A stretch of 64,000 nucleotides of DNA from Hyphomicrobiales bacterium (GCA_900470805.1 UCCA01000018.1:1-64000); one strand, 5' to 3'; shown: positions 9,191-18,797, numbered from the stretch's first letter. Notes: generated from the letters alone by a model not told the origin. Program-made: numbers and translations.

Positions 9191-9559
9191 TTACTTGATG
9201 CCGACGTCGCGGCAGGCGTCGGTGTGCGAGGCACCGCCATCGCCGCCTGCCGTGTGCAGACCGTGGCCCTTGGGGCTGTCGGCGCAAGGCGGCAAAGGCT
9301 TGATACTGGCGGTCGCCATCTTGTCGACGGGCGGTGACATGCGGACTGGCGCGAAGCCATCGCTATCGTTGGTGTAGTCGTTCGAGTATTCCGGCGCCTT
9401 GTGGGCGGCGTAATGGACCGCCTTGGCCGGAGCAACCTTTGCGGGAGCGAAGCCGTCGCTGTCGTTGGTGTAGTCGTTGGAATACATTGGCTGGGCAACG
9501 GCTGCACCAGCCATGCCAAGGGCAAGAACCGCAGCTGCGGCAGCAAGTTGAATACGCAT
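9191..9559 (-). CDS. Exported small protein with a duplicated YSNDYTNDSDGFAP motif
   Basis: The 122-residue protein starts with a clear signal peptide (MRIQLAAAAAVLALGMAGA, cleavage near AVAQ-P). The mature part contains two exact copies of YSNDYTNDSDGFAP about 30 residues apart, at roughly residues 26-39 and 57-70, and ends in a Cys/His/Gly-rich tail (PLPPCADSPKGHG, HTDACRDVG) that could form a disulfide. GAGGAG precedes the ATG at 9559. It is probably periplasmic or surface exposed. I know of no function; the acidic Asn/Asp/Tyr repeat could bind calcium or cell-wall material, but that is a guess. Confidence 0.65.
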   Translation of the reverse strand: MRIQLAAAAAVLALGMAGAAVAQPMYSNDYTNDSDGFAPAKVAPAKAVHYAAHKAPEYSNDYTNDSDGFAPVRMSPPVDKMATASIKPLPPCADSPKGHGLHTAGGDGGASHTDACRDVGIK

Positions 9560-9825
9560 GTCAGATCTCCTCAATCCTTCGTTGCGGGCAACGTCTCATA
9601 ATCCCCTCCGGCGAAAGCCAGTTCGCGCTTGAATTGAGGCGGGATTGTGAAGCGGAATTGACAGTCGTGGGCACGTTTTTTCACATGAAATCACGGCGTC
9701 GCGACTGGAGTTGATTGGCGTTTGATCCGTGCCGAGTTTGTCTAAACCGAAGGCTGAGGGCGGCACTTTACCGCAATCTGAAGCGGTTATTTTCGGGGAA
9801 AACAACCACGATTTCCATGATTTTG

Positions 9826-10569
9826 TTAGCGGGCCACTGACGTCGTGTCTGCGTTGTCGGCGAAGTCGCGGATCACGGTTTCCACCAGTTCGGAGGTCAG
9901 TTCCCGGAAATGCTGGATAATGCGGGTTGGCTCCAGTGTCTCGATCGGCACGTCGGAGTATCCGAAGGGCACGGCGATCGACGGAATGGCGGCGTTGCGG
10001 GCGACGAGGATGTCGTTGGCGCTGTCGCCGATCATCACCGTGTGACGCGGATCCCCGCCAGCCCGTTCGACGGTGCCGAGCAGATGGGCGGCGTCTGGCT
10101 TGCGCACGGGAAACGTGTCGCCGCCGGTGATGGCGTCGAAATAATGGGTGAGTTGCAGGCGATCGAGCAGAGTGCGTGCCAGACCCTCGAGCTTGTTGGT
10201 GCAGACGGCGAGCTTGTAGCCCTGGTCCTTGAGATGGTCCATCGCTGCGATCAGGCCGGGATAGGCGACGGTCTGGCCGGGCATGGTCTCGGTGTAGTGG
10301 GCGATGAAGCGTTCGAGCAGCGCCGGCAATTCCTGTGGATCGAGCGGGTGGCCCTGCAGCTTGCAGGCGCGCTCGATCATCACCTTAGCGCCGTGGCCGA
10401 CGAGATGGGTGAGATCGTCGTAACTGACCGGCGCCAGATGGAGGGCGGCGATGGTGTGGTTCAGACTTTCGACCAGATCGACATGAGTGTCGAGCAGCGT
10501 TCCATCGAGATCGAAGACGACAAGGGCAGGGGTCAATACGGTCAGCCTGTTTTCGGTGTTGCGATGCAT
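9826..10569 (-). CDS. gph: Phosphoglycolate phosphatase (HAD superfamily)
   Basis: A HAD hydrolase with motif I DLDGTLLDT near the N-terminus, motif II in VCTNK, and motifs III/IV as KPDAAHLL and GDSANDILVARNA; the cap is of the alpha-helical C1 type. The length of 247 residues and overall pattern fit Gph, which removes phosphate from 2-phosphoglycolate formed during DNA repair or oxygenase side reactions. The start at 10569 places motif I at the usual distance; an in-frame ATG at 10641 would add 24 atypical residues. It is divergent from rpiA, as in many rhizobia. Confidence 0.9.
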   Translation of the reverse strand: MHRNTENRLTVLTPALVVFDLDGTLLDTHVDLVESLNHTIAALHLAPVSYDDLTHLVGHGAKVMIERACKLQGHPLDPQELPALLERFIAHYTETMPGQTVAYPGLIAAMDHLKDQGYKLAVCTNKLEGLARTLLDRLQLTHYFDAITGGDTFPVRKPDAAHLLGTVERAGGDPRHTVMIGDSANDILVARNAAIPSIAVPFGYSDVPIETLEPTRIIQHFRELTSELVETVIRDFADNADTTSVAR

Positions 10570-10732
10570 CTGACCTAGGCGATGAAGCCCGCAAAAGCAA
10601 CGGTTTGCCGCTGCCTCGGGATCGATGACGGATCGACTCATGATTTCGAAAGCGCCGCGTTATTTTGGCTTTCGTTTGGCTGGCGGGCCGTGTAAACAAC
10701 GCAACCAACGTAACATTGGGAGTAGGCGGCGC

Positions 10733-11431
10733 ATGGATGCCCGCGAGATGAAGATCAAGGCCGCCGCTGCGGCCCTGGCCCATGTCGAAAACGGCATGCG
10801 TCTTGGAATCGGGACCGGCAGTACCGCCGAAGAGTTCGTGCGGCTGCTGGCCGAAAAGGTGGCTGATGGCTTCAGGGTCGAAGGCGTGCCGACTTCAGAG
10901 CGCACGGCGCGGCTCTGCGTCGAACTCGGCGTGCCGCTGAAGTCGCTCGACGAGCTGCCGGAACTGGATCTGACCATCGATGGCGCCGACGAGGTCGATG
11001 CCAGACTGACCCTGATCAAGGGCGGTGGTGGCGCGCTGCTGCGCGAGAAGATCGTTGCGGCAGCCTCGTCGCGGGTGATCGTGATCGCCGATGAGAGCAA
11101 GCTGGTCGATACGCTTGGCGCCTTTGCGCTTCCCATCGAAGTCAACATATTCGGTCTGGTCGCGACCCGCATCGCCATCGAAAAGACGGCGTCGAAACTC
11201 GGTCTTTCAGGCAGTCTCGACCTTCGTCAATCCGGCGACGGGAATTTCACCACGGATGGTGGACACTATATAATCGACGCATCTTTTGGCCGCATTCCTA
11301 ATGCAGAGGCGCTTTCAAGCCAGTTGAACGCGATTCCAGGCGTTGTGGAACACGGACTCTTTCTCAATATGGCCGCGCTTGCGATTATCGCCGGTCCGGC
11401 GGGCGTCCGCGAACTGCGGGCAACCAGGTAA
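10733..11431 (+). CDS. rpiA: Ribose-5-phosphate isomerase A
   Basis: The 232-residue enzyme interconverts ribose 5-phosphate and ribulose 5-phosphate in the pentose phosphate pathway. Signature stretches are [12 protein letters not shown] (phosphate loop), [11 protein letters not shown] (catalytic Asp pair) and [12 protein letters not shown] (Lys and Glu of the active site). The start at 10733 has GGGAG upstream and gives the standard N-terminus; an in-frame ATG at 10625 would add 36 unlikely residues. It is followed after 16 bases by a DUF2059 gene, so the two are likely co-transcribed up to the terminator at 12036. Confidence 0.96.
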   Translation: MDAREMKIKAAAAALAHVENGMRLGIGTGSTAEEFVRLLAEKVADGFRVEGVPTSERTARLCVELGVPLKSLDELPELDLTIDGADEVDARLTLIKGGGGALLREKIVAAASSRVIVIADESKLVDTLGAFALPIEVNIFGLVATRIAIEKTASKLGLSGSLDLRQSGDGNFTTDGGHYIIDASFGRIPNAEALSSQLNAIPGVVEHGLFLNMAALAIIAGPAGVRELRATR

Positions 11432-11447
11432 CAGGAGCATGGAACAC

Positions 11448-12014
11448 ATGAGTAAATTTGCAGGTTTTGGCCGTTTTGCTGCTGCGACCGTCATTCTTTC
11501 GGGCGTCGCGCTGGGCTCCGTGGCTCACGCGCAGGAAGCATCGCCTGAACAGCTGAAGGCAGCCCGCGCGGCGATCGACGCCATCGGCGCCACCACCCAG
11601 TTCGACAACATCCTTCCTGGCCTTGCCGAGCGTTTGAAGGCCGACCTGATCCAGGATTCGCCGAACTACCAGGACCAGATCACCGCCGAAGTCGACAAGC
11701 AGGCGCTGGCACTCGCACCGCGTCGCGCCGACCTCGAGAAGGAAGCCGCGCTGACCTATGCCAAGACGTTCACGGTCGAAGAGCTGAACGCCATCGCTTC
11801 GTTCTACGGCTCGCCTGTTGGCCAGAAGCTTCTGAAGGACGGTCCGATCGCATCGCGCGAAACGGTCAAGGCCGCCGACATCTGGGCGCAGGGTATCTCC
11901 CGCGACCTGCAGAAGACCACCAGCACCGAGCTTGCCAAGGTCGTCAAGCCTGCACCGGCCGCCGAAGCCGCTCCCGCTGCTGCACCGGCTGCAAAGCCTG
12001 CCGCAAAGCCGTAG
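11448..12014 (+). CDS. DUF2059 domain-containing exported protein
   Basis: The 188-residue protein has a signal peptide ending near SVAHAQ-E, then an alpha-helical DUF2059 region with the typical TYAKTFTVEELNAIASFYGSPVGQKLL. The C-terminus is a low-complexity Ala/Pro/Lys tail (about residues 160-188). DUF2059 proteins are periplasmic or envelope proteins of unknown activity. AGGAG lies ten bases before the ATG at 11448 and only one base before an in-frame ATG at 11439, so the later start is chosen. It sits directly behind rpiA, and a strong terminator follows at 12036. Confidence 0.85.
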   Translation: MSKFAGFGRFAAATVILSGVALGSVAHAQEASPEQLKAARAAIDAIGATTQFDNILPGLAERLKADLIQDSPNYQDQITAEVDKQALALAPRRADLEKEAALTYAKTFTVEELNAIASFYGSPVGQKLLKDGPIASRETVKAADIWAQGISRDLQKTTSTELAKVVKPAPAAEAAPAAAPAAKPAAKP

Positions 12015-12035
12015 GCTTTCACTTATCATCCTTCG

Positions 12036-12068
12036 AAAGCCCGGCCATCGCGTCGGGCTTTTGTTTTT
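12036..12068 (+). terminator. Rho-independent terminator after the rpiA-DUF2059 pair
   Basis: AAAGCCCG and CGGGCTTT form an eight-pair stem around a ten-base loop, followed by TTGTTTTT. The loop and stem are almost identical to the terminator at 16614 after the DAHP synthase gene. Confidence 0.85.
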
Positions 12069-12126
12069 GCCGACATCGGTACTATATCAAGCCTTCCCTT
12101 CCTGACGATTCCTGCCGGAGATTCCC

Positions 12127-13512
12127 ATGACAGCCTATGATTACGACCTCTTTGTCATCGGTGGCGGCTCGGGTGGGGTGCGCAGCGCGCGTGTTGCGGC
12201 GGCGCTCGGCAAGAAGGTGGCGATCGCCGAGGAATTTCGCTACGGCGGCACCTGCGTCATTCGCGGTTGCGTGCCGAAAAAGCTGTTCGTCTATGCATCG
12301 CAGTATCACGAGCACTTCGAGGACGCGGTCGGGTTCGGCTGGACGGTGGGCGAGACGTCTTTCGACTGGAAGAAGCTCATCGCCGCCAAGGATGCCGAGA
12401 TCACCCGGCTTGAAGGCCTCTACAAGAAGGGGCTCTCTAACGCCAACGCCGAGATCCTCGATACGCGCGCCGAGCTTGTCGATGCCCATACCGTGCGGCT
12501 GGTGGCGTCGGGCAAGACGGTAACGGCGAAGACGATCGTCATCGCCACCGGTGGCACGCCGAACCATCACGGCGCACTGCCGGGGCGCGATCTGTGCATC
12601 ACCTCGAACGAGGCCTTCAATCTGGAGGAACTGCCGCGCTCGATCGTCATCGTCGGTGGCGGCTATATCGCCGTCGAATTCGCCAACATTTTCCACGGGC
12701 TCGGTGTCGAGACGACGCTTGTCTATCGTGGTGCTGAAATCCTGTCGCGCTTCGACCATGATTTGCGCCACGGCCTGCACGAGGCGATGACAGCAAAGGG
12801 CATCCGCATCCTGTGCCACGACATGCTGAAGAGCGTTGCGAAGGGCGACGACGGCCTGAAGGTCGAGACGCTGAACAACGGTATGCTCGACGCCGACGTG
12901 GTGATGCTGGCGATCGGCCGGCTGCCGAACTCGCATGGGCTCGGGCTGGAAGACGCCGGCGTCAAGACCAACGAGCATGGCGCCATCATGGTGGACGACT
13001 ACTCGCGTACCAGTGTCGACAACATCTATGCGCTCGGCGACGTCACCGATCGGGTACAGCTGACGCCGGTGGCCATCCACGAGGCGATGTGCTTCATCGA
13101 GACCGAATACAAGAACAACCCGACCAAGCCGGATCATGAGACGATCGCCACTGCCGTGTTCTCGCAGCCGGAAATCGGCACGGTTGGCCTGACCGAAGAA
13201 GATGCTGGCAAGCGCTATAGCGACGTCGAGGTTTATCGTGCCCAGTTCCGGCCGATGAAGGCGACGCTGTCCGGTCGGACGGAGAAGATGATCATGAAGC
13301 TGATCGTCGATGCAGCCAGCCGCAAGGTGGTCGGCGCCCACATCCTCGGCCACGACGCCGGCGAGATGGCGCAACTGCTCGGGATCACGCTGAAGGCCGG
13401 CTGCACCAAGGACGATTTCGACCGCACCATGGCCGTGCATCCGACCGCCGCCGAAGAACTCGTCACCATGTATGCGCCAAGCTACCGGCTGAAGGATGGC
13501 GTGCGCGTATGA
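12127..13512 (+). CDS. gor: Glutathione-disulfide reductase
   Basis: The 461-residue flavoprotein reduces oxidised glutathione with NADPH. It shows the N-terminal FAD fold (FVIGGGSGGVRSAR), the redox-active disulfide GGTCVIRGCVPKK (Cys43 and Cys48), a second nucleotide-binding fold (IVIVGGGYIAVEFA), the conserved YALGDVTDR, and the C-terminal dimer-interface His-Glu pair in MAVHPTAAEELV. GRLPN and PTAAEE stretches fit glutathione reductase better than lipoamide dehydrogenase. It is preceded by the terminator at 12036, so it has its own promoter, and it converges with a TadG-like gene. Confidence 0.95.
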   Translation: MTAYDYDLFVIGGGSGGVRSARVAAALGKKVAIAEEFRYGGTCVIRGCVPKKLFVYASQYHEHFEDAVGFGWTVGETSFDWKKLIAAKDAEITRLEGLYKKGLSNANAEILDTRAELVDAHTVRLVASGKTVTAKTIVIATGGTPNHHGALPGRDLCITSNEAFNLEELPRSIVIVGGGYIAVEFANIFHGLGVETTLVYRGAEILSRFDHDLRHGLHEAMTAKGIRILCHDMLKSVAKGDDGLKVETLNNGMLDADVVMLAIGRLPNSHGLGLEDAGVKTNEHGAIMVDDYSRTSVDNIYALGDVTDRVQLTPVAIHEAMCFIETEYKNNPTKPDHETIATAVFSQPEIGTVGLTEEDAGKRYSDVEVYRAQFRPMKATLSGRTEKMIMKLIVDAASRKVVGAHILGHDAGEMAQLLGITLKAGCTKDDFDRTMAVHPTAAEELVTMYAPSYRLKDGVRV

Positions 13513-13554
13513 CGCGCAGCCGATTTTGCGATCAGTAACCCGTGATGCCGCGCA

Positions 13555-14895
13555 TCAACTCGTGATGCGCGGTGTACTGACGATCTTCATGAACAATGCC
13601 TGCATGGCTTCCTCGATACCGTCGGTTGGGCTAACGGCGAAAAACAGGCCCGGCGTGGCGCATTCCTGCATCTTGGTCGAGATCTTGCCCTCGAACGGCT
13701 TCACCCAGCTGTTGTAGAAATCATTTTCGGGCAGCGGCAGATAGGACGTGTAGAGCACGGCGACCTTGATGCCCTTGTTCTTGAGTGTTGTGCATGTCTT
13801 CGTGTCAATCGGCTCTATGCAGCGTCCACCGCTGGCTCCTTTCGGGCTCGTGCAACCTGTCGGCTTGTAACTGTCACCCACCCCATCGGCCACGAAGAAG
13901 ACGATCTTTTGGCGATCGGCGTTGCTGTAGCCGCTACCAGCGGCGCCGGTGGCGGTGATTTCAGCATCTATGCCCTTCAAGGCATCGTCGAAGCTCGTCT
14001 GCTGGTCACTGTTGTAGTTCTGGTAAGGTATGCTCATCAACTGGATCGAGCTGGTCGCCGTACCAACGGCCTTCAAATCGTAATTGATCGCAGACACTTT
14101 GAAGAGCTTGGCATCCTGCGCTGTCTTGCCGAATGTATATGCCGCGACACGAAACTGGTTTGCCATTGTCTGCGTGTCGATGGCTTTGGCCATCAGTGCC
14201 TTTACAGCTTGGGCGACGACGTCGATGCGGATGGTAATGCCGTTGTTACGGGCGACGTTGTAATAGCTATTCTTGTCTTCTACTCCAGCCGTGGAGACGA
14301 TATGACAGGCAAAGGCGCAATTCTTGTCCTTGCCACCATCATGACCTGATGCCGTCACGCTCTTCATTTTATCGATGCCTGTCTGTGTCGCGGCAACGCC
14401 CATGGACGGCGTGTTGTCAAGCAGCATGAAGAAATCCATGTAGGCAGGCGTTTCATAGCGTGCCGTGGCCGTGCCCGAGATCGGCATGCTCGTTTGCCCG
14501 AGGACCTGCATGAAGGATGTGGGCACGCGGGTGTTGAAGCTGACCGCGGAGGTCAGCACGCCGCCTGTCTTGGTCACGTCGACCTGGATATCGATCGGAA
14601 AATCAAGCGCCTCGCCGGCGATCTGCGCACGAAACAGCTCCTGCGCGTCAGTCTTACCGATCGTGACGACGCCGTCGCCGGTCATCGTTTGCGCCTTCTT
14701 CATTGCCGGCGATTCCTGCGCCACGGCACCAACCGCCGCTGCATCGGCAGCGCCCTGCAGCTGCCGTCGAATGCTGAGCGCGTGGGTGAAGTCGATGGCC
14801 AGGCCGCCGGCGCCGATCAGCGGCACCATGAGGATGGCGGTGAGCATGCCGAAATTGCCCGATCTGTCGGATAGAAAACGACGTGAAATACGCAT
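13555..14895 (-). CDS. TadG-like pilus/secretion protein with a von Willebrand factor A domain
   Basis: The start at 14895 gives 446 residues. The N-terminus has the TadE/TadG pattern: a short basic leader (RRFLSDRSGNFGM), one membrane helix (about residues 17-40) and ALSIRRQLQGAADAAAVGAV. The periplasmic part contains a VWA domain whose metal-ion motif is imperfect (FFMLLDNTPSMGVA in place of DxSxS), then several cysteines (KNCAFACHIV, GGRCIEPIDTKTC). Such proteins are minor components of Flp/Tad pili or of surface adhesion machinery. Two related genes lie at 16640-18797, separated by the unrelated DAHP synthase gene. Confidence 0.8.
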   Translation of the reverse strand: MRISRRFLSDRSGNFGMLTAILMVPLIGAGGLAIDFTHALSIRRQLQGAADAAAVGAVAQESPAMKKAQTMTGDGVVTIGKTDAQELFRAQIAGEALDFPIDIQVDVTKTGGVLTSAVSFNTRVPTSFMQVLGQTSMPISGTATARYETPAYMDFFMLLDNTPSMGVAATQTGIDKMKSVTASGHDGGKDKNCAFACHIVSTAGVEDKNSYYNVARNNGITIRIDVVAQAVKALMAKAIDTQTMANQFRVAAYTFGKTAQDAKLFKVSAINYDLKAVGTATSSIQLMSIPYQNYNSDQQTSFDDALKGIDAEITATGAAGSGYSNADRQKIVFFVADGVGDSYKPTGCTSPKGASGGRCIEPIDTKTCTTLKNKGIKVAVLYTSYLPLPENDFYNSWVKPFEGKISTKMQECATPGLFFAVSPTDGIEEAMQALFMKIVSTPRITS

Positions 14896-15214
14896 GACAA
14901 TGATCCCGATGTCCAAAACACATGTTTGAAAAAAGGGAAGCCTCATGCTTCGCCGTCCGATATGACGGGCAGTCATAGTGTCAAAGCTTAAATTAGATAC
15001 AAATCGTCTTGGTTTCGTGACCATTAACGTTGTTTAGAGGGTTTGAAAATGTCCGCCCGCGTCCCTTTATATGGGCGTCTTCCAAGCGCGGACGACGCCA
15101 GCCCGCAGGCTGGCCGAAGCCGCTATGCAAGATGAAGCGAAACGGCTATAAGCCGCCCCATATTTCAAAGACGGGATATCCGGCCGGTACCGGATACTGA
15201 GACAGGTGAGCGAG
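14896..15214. other. Divergent intergenic region between the TadG-like gene and DAHP synthase
   Basis: The 319 bases hold no convincing coding sequence. They must contain the promoters of both flanking genes. One short inverted repeat, CCAGCC-N4-GGCTGG (15098-15113), lies about 100 bases before the DAHP synthase start. I see no recognised riboswitch or attenuator peptide. Confidence 0.6.
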
Positions 15215-16588
15215 ATGGCACAGAATTGGACTCCGAACAGTTGGCGGCAAAAACCGATCCAGCAGGTCCCGGATTATCCGGATCAGGCAGCAGTTGCGGC
15301 GACGGAAGCCCAGCTGGCATCGTACCCGCCGCTCGTTTTTGCCGGTGAAGCACGCCGCCTGAAGAAGCACCTCGCCAACGTGGCCGAGGGCAACGGCTTC
15401 CTGCTGCAGGGCGGCGATTGCGCCGAGAGCTTTGCCGAGCATGGCGCCGACAATATCCGCGACTTCTTCCGCGCCTTCCTGCAGATGGCTGTCGTCCTGA
15501 CCTATGGCGCGCAGCTTCCTGTCGTCAAGGTCGGCCGTATCGCCGGCCAGTTCGCCAAGCCGCGCTCTTCGGGCATCGAGACGCTCGATGGCGTGTCGCT
15601 GCCGAGCTACCGTGGCGATATCATCAACGGTATTGAGTTCACCGAGGAAGCGCGCATTCCGAATCCGGAACGCCAGGCGATGGCTTACCGCCAGTCAGCC
15701 GCGACGCTGAACCTTCTGCGTGCTTTCGCGATGGGCGGCTATGCCAACCTCGAGAACGTTCACCAGTGGATGCTTGGCTTCATCAAGGACAGCCCGCAGG
15801 GCGAGCGCTACCGCAAGCTGGCGGATCGCATCAGCGAGACGATGGATTTCATGAAGGCGATCGGCATCACCGCCGAGAACCAGCCGAGCCTGCGCGAGAC
15901 GGACTTCTTCACCAGCCACGAAGCCTTGCTGCTCGGCTATGAAGAGGCGCTGACCCGCGTCGATTCGACCTCGGGCGACTGGTATGCGACGTCCGGCCAC
16001 ATGATCTGGATCGGCGACCGTACACGCCAGCTCGATCACGCGCATGTGGAATACTGCCGCGGCATCAAGAACCCGATCGGTCTGAAATGTGGCCCGACGC
16101 TACAGGCGGACGATCTGATCAAGCTGATCGACGTGCTGAACCCCGCTAACGAGGCCGGCCGTCTGACGCTGATCTGCCGTTTCGGCCACGACAAGGTTGC
16201 CGAGCATCTGCCGCGCCTGATCCGTGCGGTGGAGAAGGAAGGCCGCAAGGTCGTGTGGTCGTGCGATCCTATGCATGGCAACACGATCACGCTGAACCAC
16301 TACAAGACGCGTCCGTTCGAGCGGATCCTGTCGGAAGTCGAAAGCTTCTTCCAGATCCACCGCGCCGAAGGTACACACCCAGGCGGCATCCATATCGAGA
16401 TGACCGGCAAGGACGTGACCGAATGCACCGGCGGCGCGCGCGCCGTGACCGCGGAGGACCTGCACGACCGCTACCACACGCATTGCGACCCGCGTCTCAA
16501 TGCCGATCAGGCGCTCGAGCTTGCCTTCCTGCTTTCCGAGCGGATGAAGAGCGGTCGCGACGAGAAGCGGATGGCCGTCAACGGTTGA
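15215..16588 (+). CDS. 3-deoxy-7-phosphoheptulonate synthase, class II
   Basis: The 457-residue enzyme condenses phosphoenolpyruvate and erythrose 4-phosphate in the first step of the shikimate pathway. Length and sequence are of the plant-like class II type, not the shorter AroFGH type: [15 protein letters not shown] at the N-terminus, [14 protein letters not shown] with the metal-ligand Cys, [21 protein letters not shown], and [15 protein letters not shown] at 15215 is preceded by GGTGAG; a GTG three codons upstream is possible. A terminator follows at 16614. It stands between TadG-like genes on the opposite strand and is functionally unrelated to them. Confidence 0.96.
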   Translation: MAQNWTPNSWRQKPIQQVPDYPDQAAVAATEAQLASYPPLVFAGEARRLKKHLANVAEGNGFLLQGGDCAESFAEHGADNIRDFFRAFLQMAVVLTYGAQLPVVKVGRIAGQFAKPRSSGIETLDGVSLPSYRGDIINGIEFTEEARIPNPERQAMAYRQSAATLNLLRAFAMGGYANLENVHQWMLGFIKDSPQGERYRKLADRISETMDFMKAIGITAENQPSLRETDFFTSHEALLLGYEEALTRVDSTSGDWYATSGHMIWIGDRTRQLDHAHVEYCRGIKNPIGLKCGPTLQADDLIKLIDVLNPANEAGRLTLICRFGHDKVAEHLPRLIRAVEKEGRKVVWSCDPMHGNTITLNHYKTRPFERILSEVESFFQIHRAEGTHPGGIHIEMTGKDVTECTGGARAVTAEDLHDRYHTHCDPRLNADQALELAFLLSERMKSGRDEKRMAVNG

Positions 16589-16613
16589 TCCTTTCGGTGA
16601 TCACAGATCGAGG

Positions 16614-16640
16614 AAGCCCGGCCATCGCGCCGGGCTTTTT
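16614..16640 (+). terminator. Rho-independent terminator after DAHP synthase
   Basis: AAGCCCG pairs with CGGGCTT around a ten-base loop and is followed by a T run. It lies inside the gap to the convergent TadG-like gene and shares stem and loop sequence with the terminator at 12036. Confidence 0.85.
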
Positions 16641-18367
16641 CATTGGACCAGCACCGATTGCTGGCAGCGCGCATCCGTGAAGCGGACGTCGGCCTCGCCG
16701 ATCTTTATGCCGAGCATCAGCAATGTGTTGTAGAGCACATCGTCGAGTGGGGCGGTTATGCCGGACAACGTGTCCGCGATCGCCTGCATCACCACCTTGT
16801 TGGTGCCGAGGGTGAGGATCAGGAGTTGGATCTGGATGTCCGTGCCGGCGATGAGCGACTGCACGGCGGAGGTCAGAGTGTCTCGGGTCGAGACGTTCTT
16901 GACTGTCTTGTTGGTGATGTCGTTGGCTTGGAAGGTCAGCCGTGTTTTCGACGTGTTGGTAAGGTTGACGTCCGCCAGGGCATTCACCTTCAGCAGCAGC
17001 GCATCGATGATCGTCGCGGCGGTGACGCGCGGCTTGGATCCGAAATTGGCCATTGCCGTCGGATCCACATCGCCGAGCGCGATTTCCGCCACGCCGGGCA
17101 CCACATCGACACCAATGCTGGCGCTTCTGACACCACCGCCGAGACAGGCGAAGCTGGCAAGCTTGGCTTCGGCATAGGCAGCCTCGACGTAGAGCGGAAC
17201 CCGCACCTTGATGCCCGCGATGGCGCCGAGGCCGGGCACGCTTGCTTCGATCGCAAGGCGGATCTGCGCCGTGCGGACCGCCGTACCTGTCGCGCCGACG
17301 GCATTGGAGGCAATGTTCTTCGGTCGTTCACCGATGGCGAGTTTCAGCGTGACGCTGGTGAGGCCCGGTATGGTTCCGGCAAGATTGACCGCCACCTGCT
17401 TGTTGGCATTTGCGGCGAAGGCGGTAGCCGAGATGATGTCGAGTGCGCTGGCCTCGACGAGAAGATGCGATCCGGTGCCGATCACCCTTTCGCCGACCGG
17501 TCCGAGGCTGACGAGATCTTGCAGCTTGACCTTGATCTGTGTCGTCCCCAACCCCTTGGACAGTCCATTGATCGCCTTGGTGACGGCAGGTGTGAGGCCC
17601 GGCATGGCGGCCATGGTGTCGAGCAGGCGTGGATAGGAGATGTCGGTCGCCAGCAGATCGTCATAAGTGCCGGCGGTGACGTTGAGCTTGGTGGCCAATA
17701 GGTCGAGATAGGAGAGCAGATCGACGTTGGTGGCGAGCAAGGCGTTATAATCAGCGACGCTGAGCGAGACGGTTGTGCCGAGAAGGCCGCCGAGTACGGC
17801 GTTAAGAATGCCGCCGTTGAGGCTCGCTAGCCGCGAGCCGACGGAGAAGGCCGCGATCTTCGAGGCGGACGCGGTTCCAACGGCGCTGAGCGTCGGCGGC
17901 GTGATCATGGCCGCGGCGAAAGTCATCTCCGCCTTCTGTTGCACTGCAACCTTGACGGCATCGTAGGGCTGGACGCCGGCGACGAAACGCTGGTTGGCTG
18001 CAACCGCCGGATCGGCGACATAAACGCCCGGCGTGTATTGCACGACGGCGTCGTACTGAGCAAGTTGTTGCGCGTTCAACAGCATTGTGCCTGAGGGCGT
18101 TGTGTAAGCCACACCCGACTTGACCGCGACCTTGAGGCCGTTCTGCTGGAAGTTGATGACCAGATTGGCGGCGGCGTTGTTGATATCGCTGGCAGCAACG
18201 ATGGCGCCGATGTCGCCTAGTTGCTGGAGGCGGCGCTGCTGGAGGGTCATCATGCCGAAATCGATGCCAAGTGCCAGTGAATAGAGCATCAGCGGCGCGC
18301 ACAGGGCTGCGGTGATGGCAATGTTGCCATCGCGCGCGGCCAAGATGCGGAAGACGTTGAACCTCAT
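16640..18367 (-). CDS. TadG-family protein (575 aa)
   Basis: The N-terminus has the TadG pattern: basic leader, a membrane segment at about residues 15-38 (ITAALCAPLMLYSLALGIDFG) and then QQRRLQQLGDIGAIVAA. The long periplasmic part, about 530 residues, is rich in Ala, Val, Leu and Thr, has repeated hydrophobic stretches (for example LGGLLGTTVSLSVADYNALL), and has almost no cysteine. GAGGT stands six bases before the ATG at 18367. The gene follows the TadE-like gene by only seven bases, so the two form one operon. TadE/TadG proteins are pseudopilin-related minor components of the Flp pilus machinery; no ATPase or prepilin gene is present here. Confidence 0.8.
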   Translation of the reverse strand: MRFNVFRILAARDGNIAITAALCAPLMLYSLALGIDFGMMTLQQRRLQQLGDIGAIVAASDINNAAANLVINFQQNGLKVAVKSGVAYTTPSGTMLLNAQQLAQYDAVVQYTPGVYVADPAVAANQRFVAGVQPYDAVKVAVQQKAEMTFAAAMITPPTLSAVGTASASKIAAFSVGSRLASLNGGILNAVLGGLLGTTVSLSVADYNALLATNVDLLSYLDLLATKLNVTAGTYDDLLATDISYPRLLDTMAAMPGLTPAVTKAINGLSKGLGTTQIKVKLQDLVSLGPVGERVIGTGSHLLVEASALDIISATAFAANANKQVAVNLAGTIPGLTSVTLKLAIGERPKNIASNAVGATGTAVRTAQIRLAIEASVPGLGAIAGIKVRVPLYVEAAYAEAKLASFACLGGGVRSASIGVDVVPGVAEIALGDVDPTAMANFGSKPRVTAATIIDALLLKVNALADVNLTNTSKTRLTFQANDITNKTVKNVSTRDTLTSAVQSLIAGTDIQIQLLILTLGTNKVVMQAIADTLSGITAPLDDVLYNTLLMLGIKIGEADVRFTDARCQQSVLVQ

Positions 18368-18374
18368 GCAGACC

Positions 18375-18797
18375 TCATATGCCACCCATGCGAATCGTCG
18401 CGAACCGTCTGATCTTGGTGTCGGGAAGCGGAAAAGTGTAGAGATTCCAGATAGGCAGCGCTGCGGCGTCATAGACCGTGGTTACCGTGAACTGGTTGCT
18501 GTTCTGCGGATCGGTGGCGACCGTCACCTGCAGCTTCTTGCGGTCTATCAGCGGGTCGTTGAGCGTCGATATTGCGATGTAATTGTTTACCAGCTGCGTG
18601 CGCTCCTGCTCGGAAAGGCCGGCGACAGCCGTACGGGCCGCGTCCGCGGTCATCTGCTGAAGGGCATGGGCGGCACTGAGGTAGATGCCGTAGGCAATGA
18701 GTGTCAGCAAGACCAGCAGGAAGATCGGAGCGACGATGGCGAACTCGATTGCAGCGGTACCACGCTTGTTTGTCAGCAGACGACGGACGGCTTTCAT
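18375..18797 (-). CDS. TadE-family pilus assembly protein
   Basis: The 140-residue protein has the classic TadE N-terminus: short basic leader, then GTAAIEFAIVAPIFLLVLLTL, where Glu five residues into the hydrophobic helix mimics type IV pilins and marks the prepilin-peptidase-type segment. The remainder is a small periplasmic domain. GGAG lies eight bases before the ATG at 18797. It is the first gene of a two-gene operon with the TadG protein at 16640-18367. Upstream, TTAA-N7-TTAC (18861-18875) is one base away from a full CtrA site. Confidence 0.85.
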   Translation of the reverse strand: MKAVRRLLTNKRGTAAIEFAIVAPIFLLVLLTLIAYGIYLSAAHALQQMTADAARTAVAGLSEQERTQLVNNYIAISTLNDPLIDRKKLQVTVATDPQNSNQFTVTTVYDAAALPIWNLYTFPLPDTKIRRFATIRMGGI

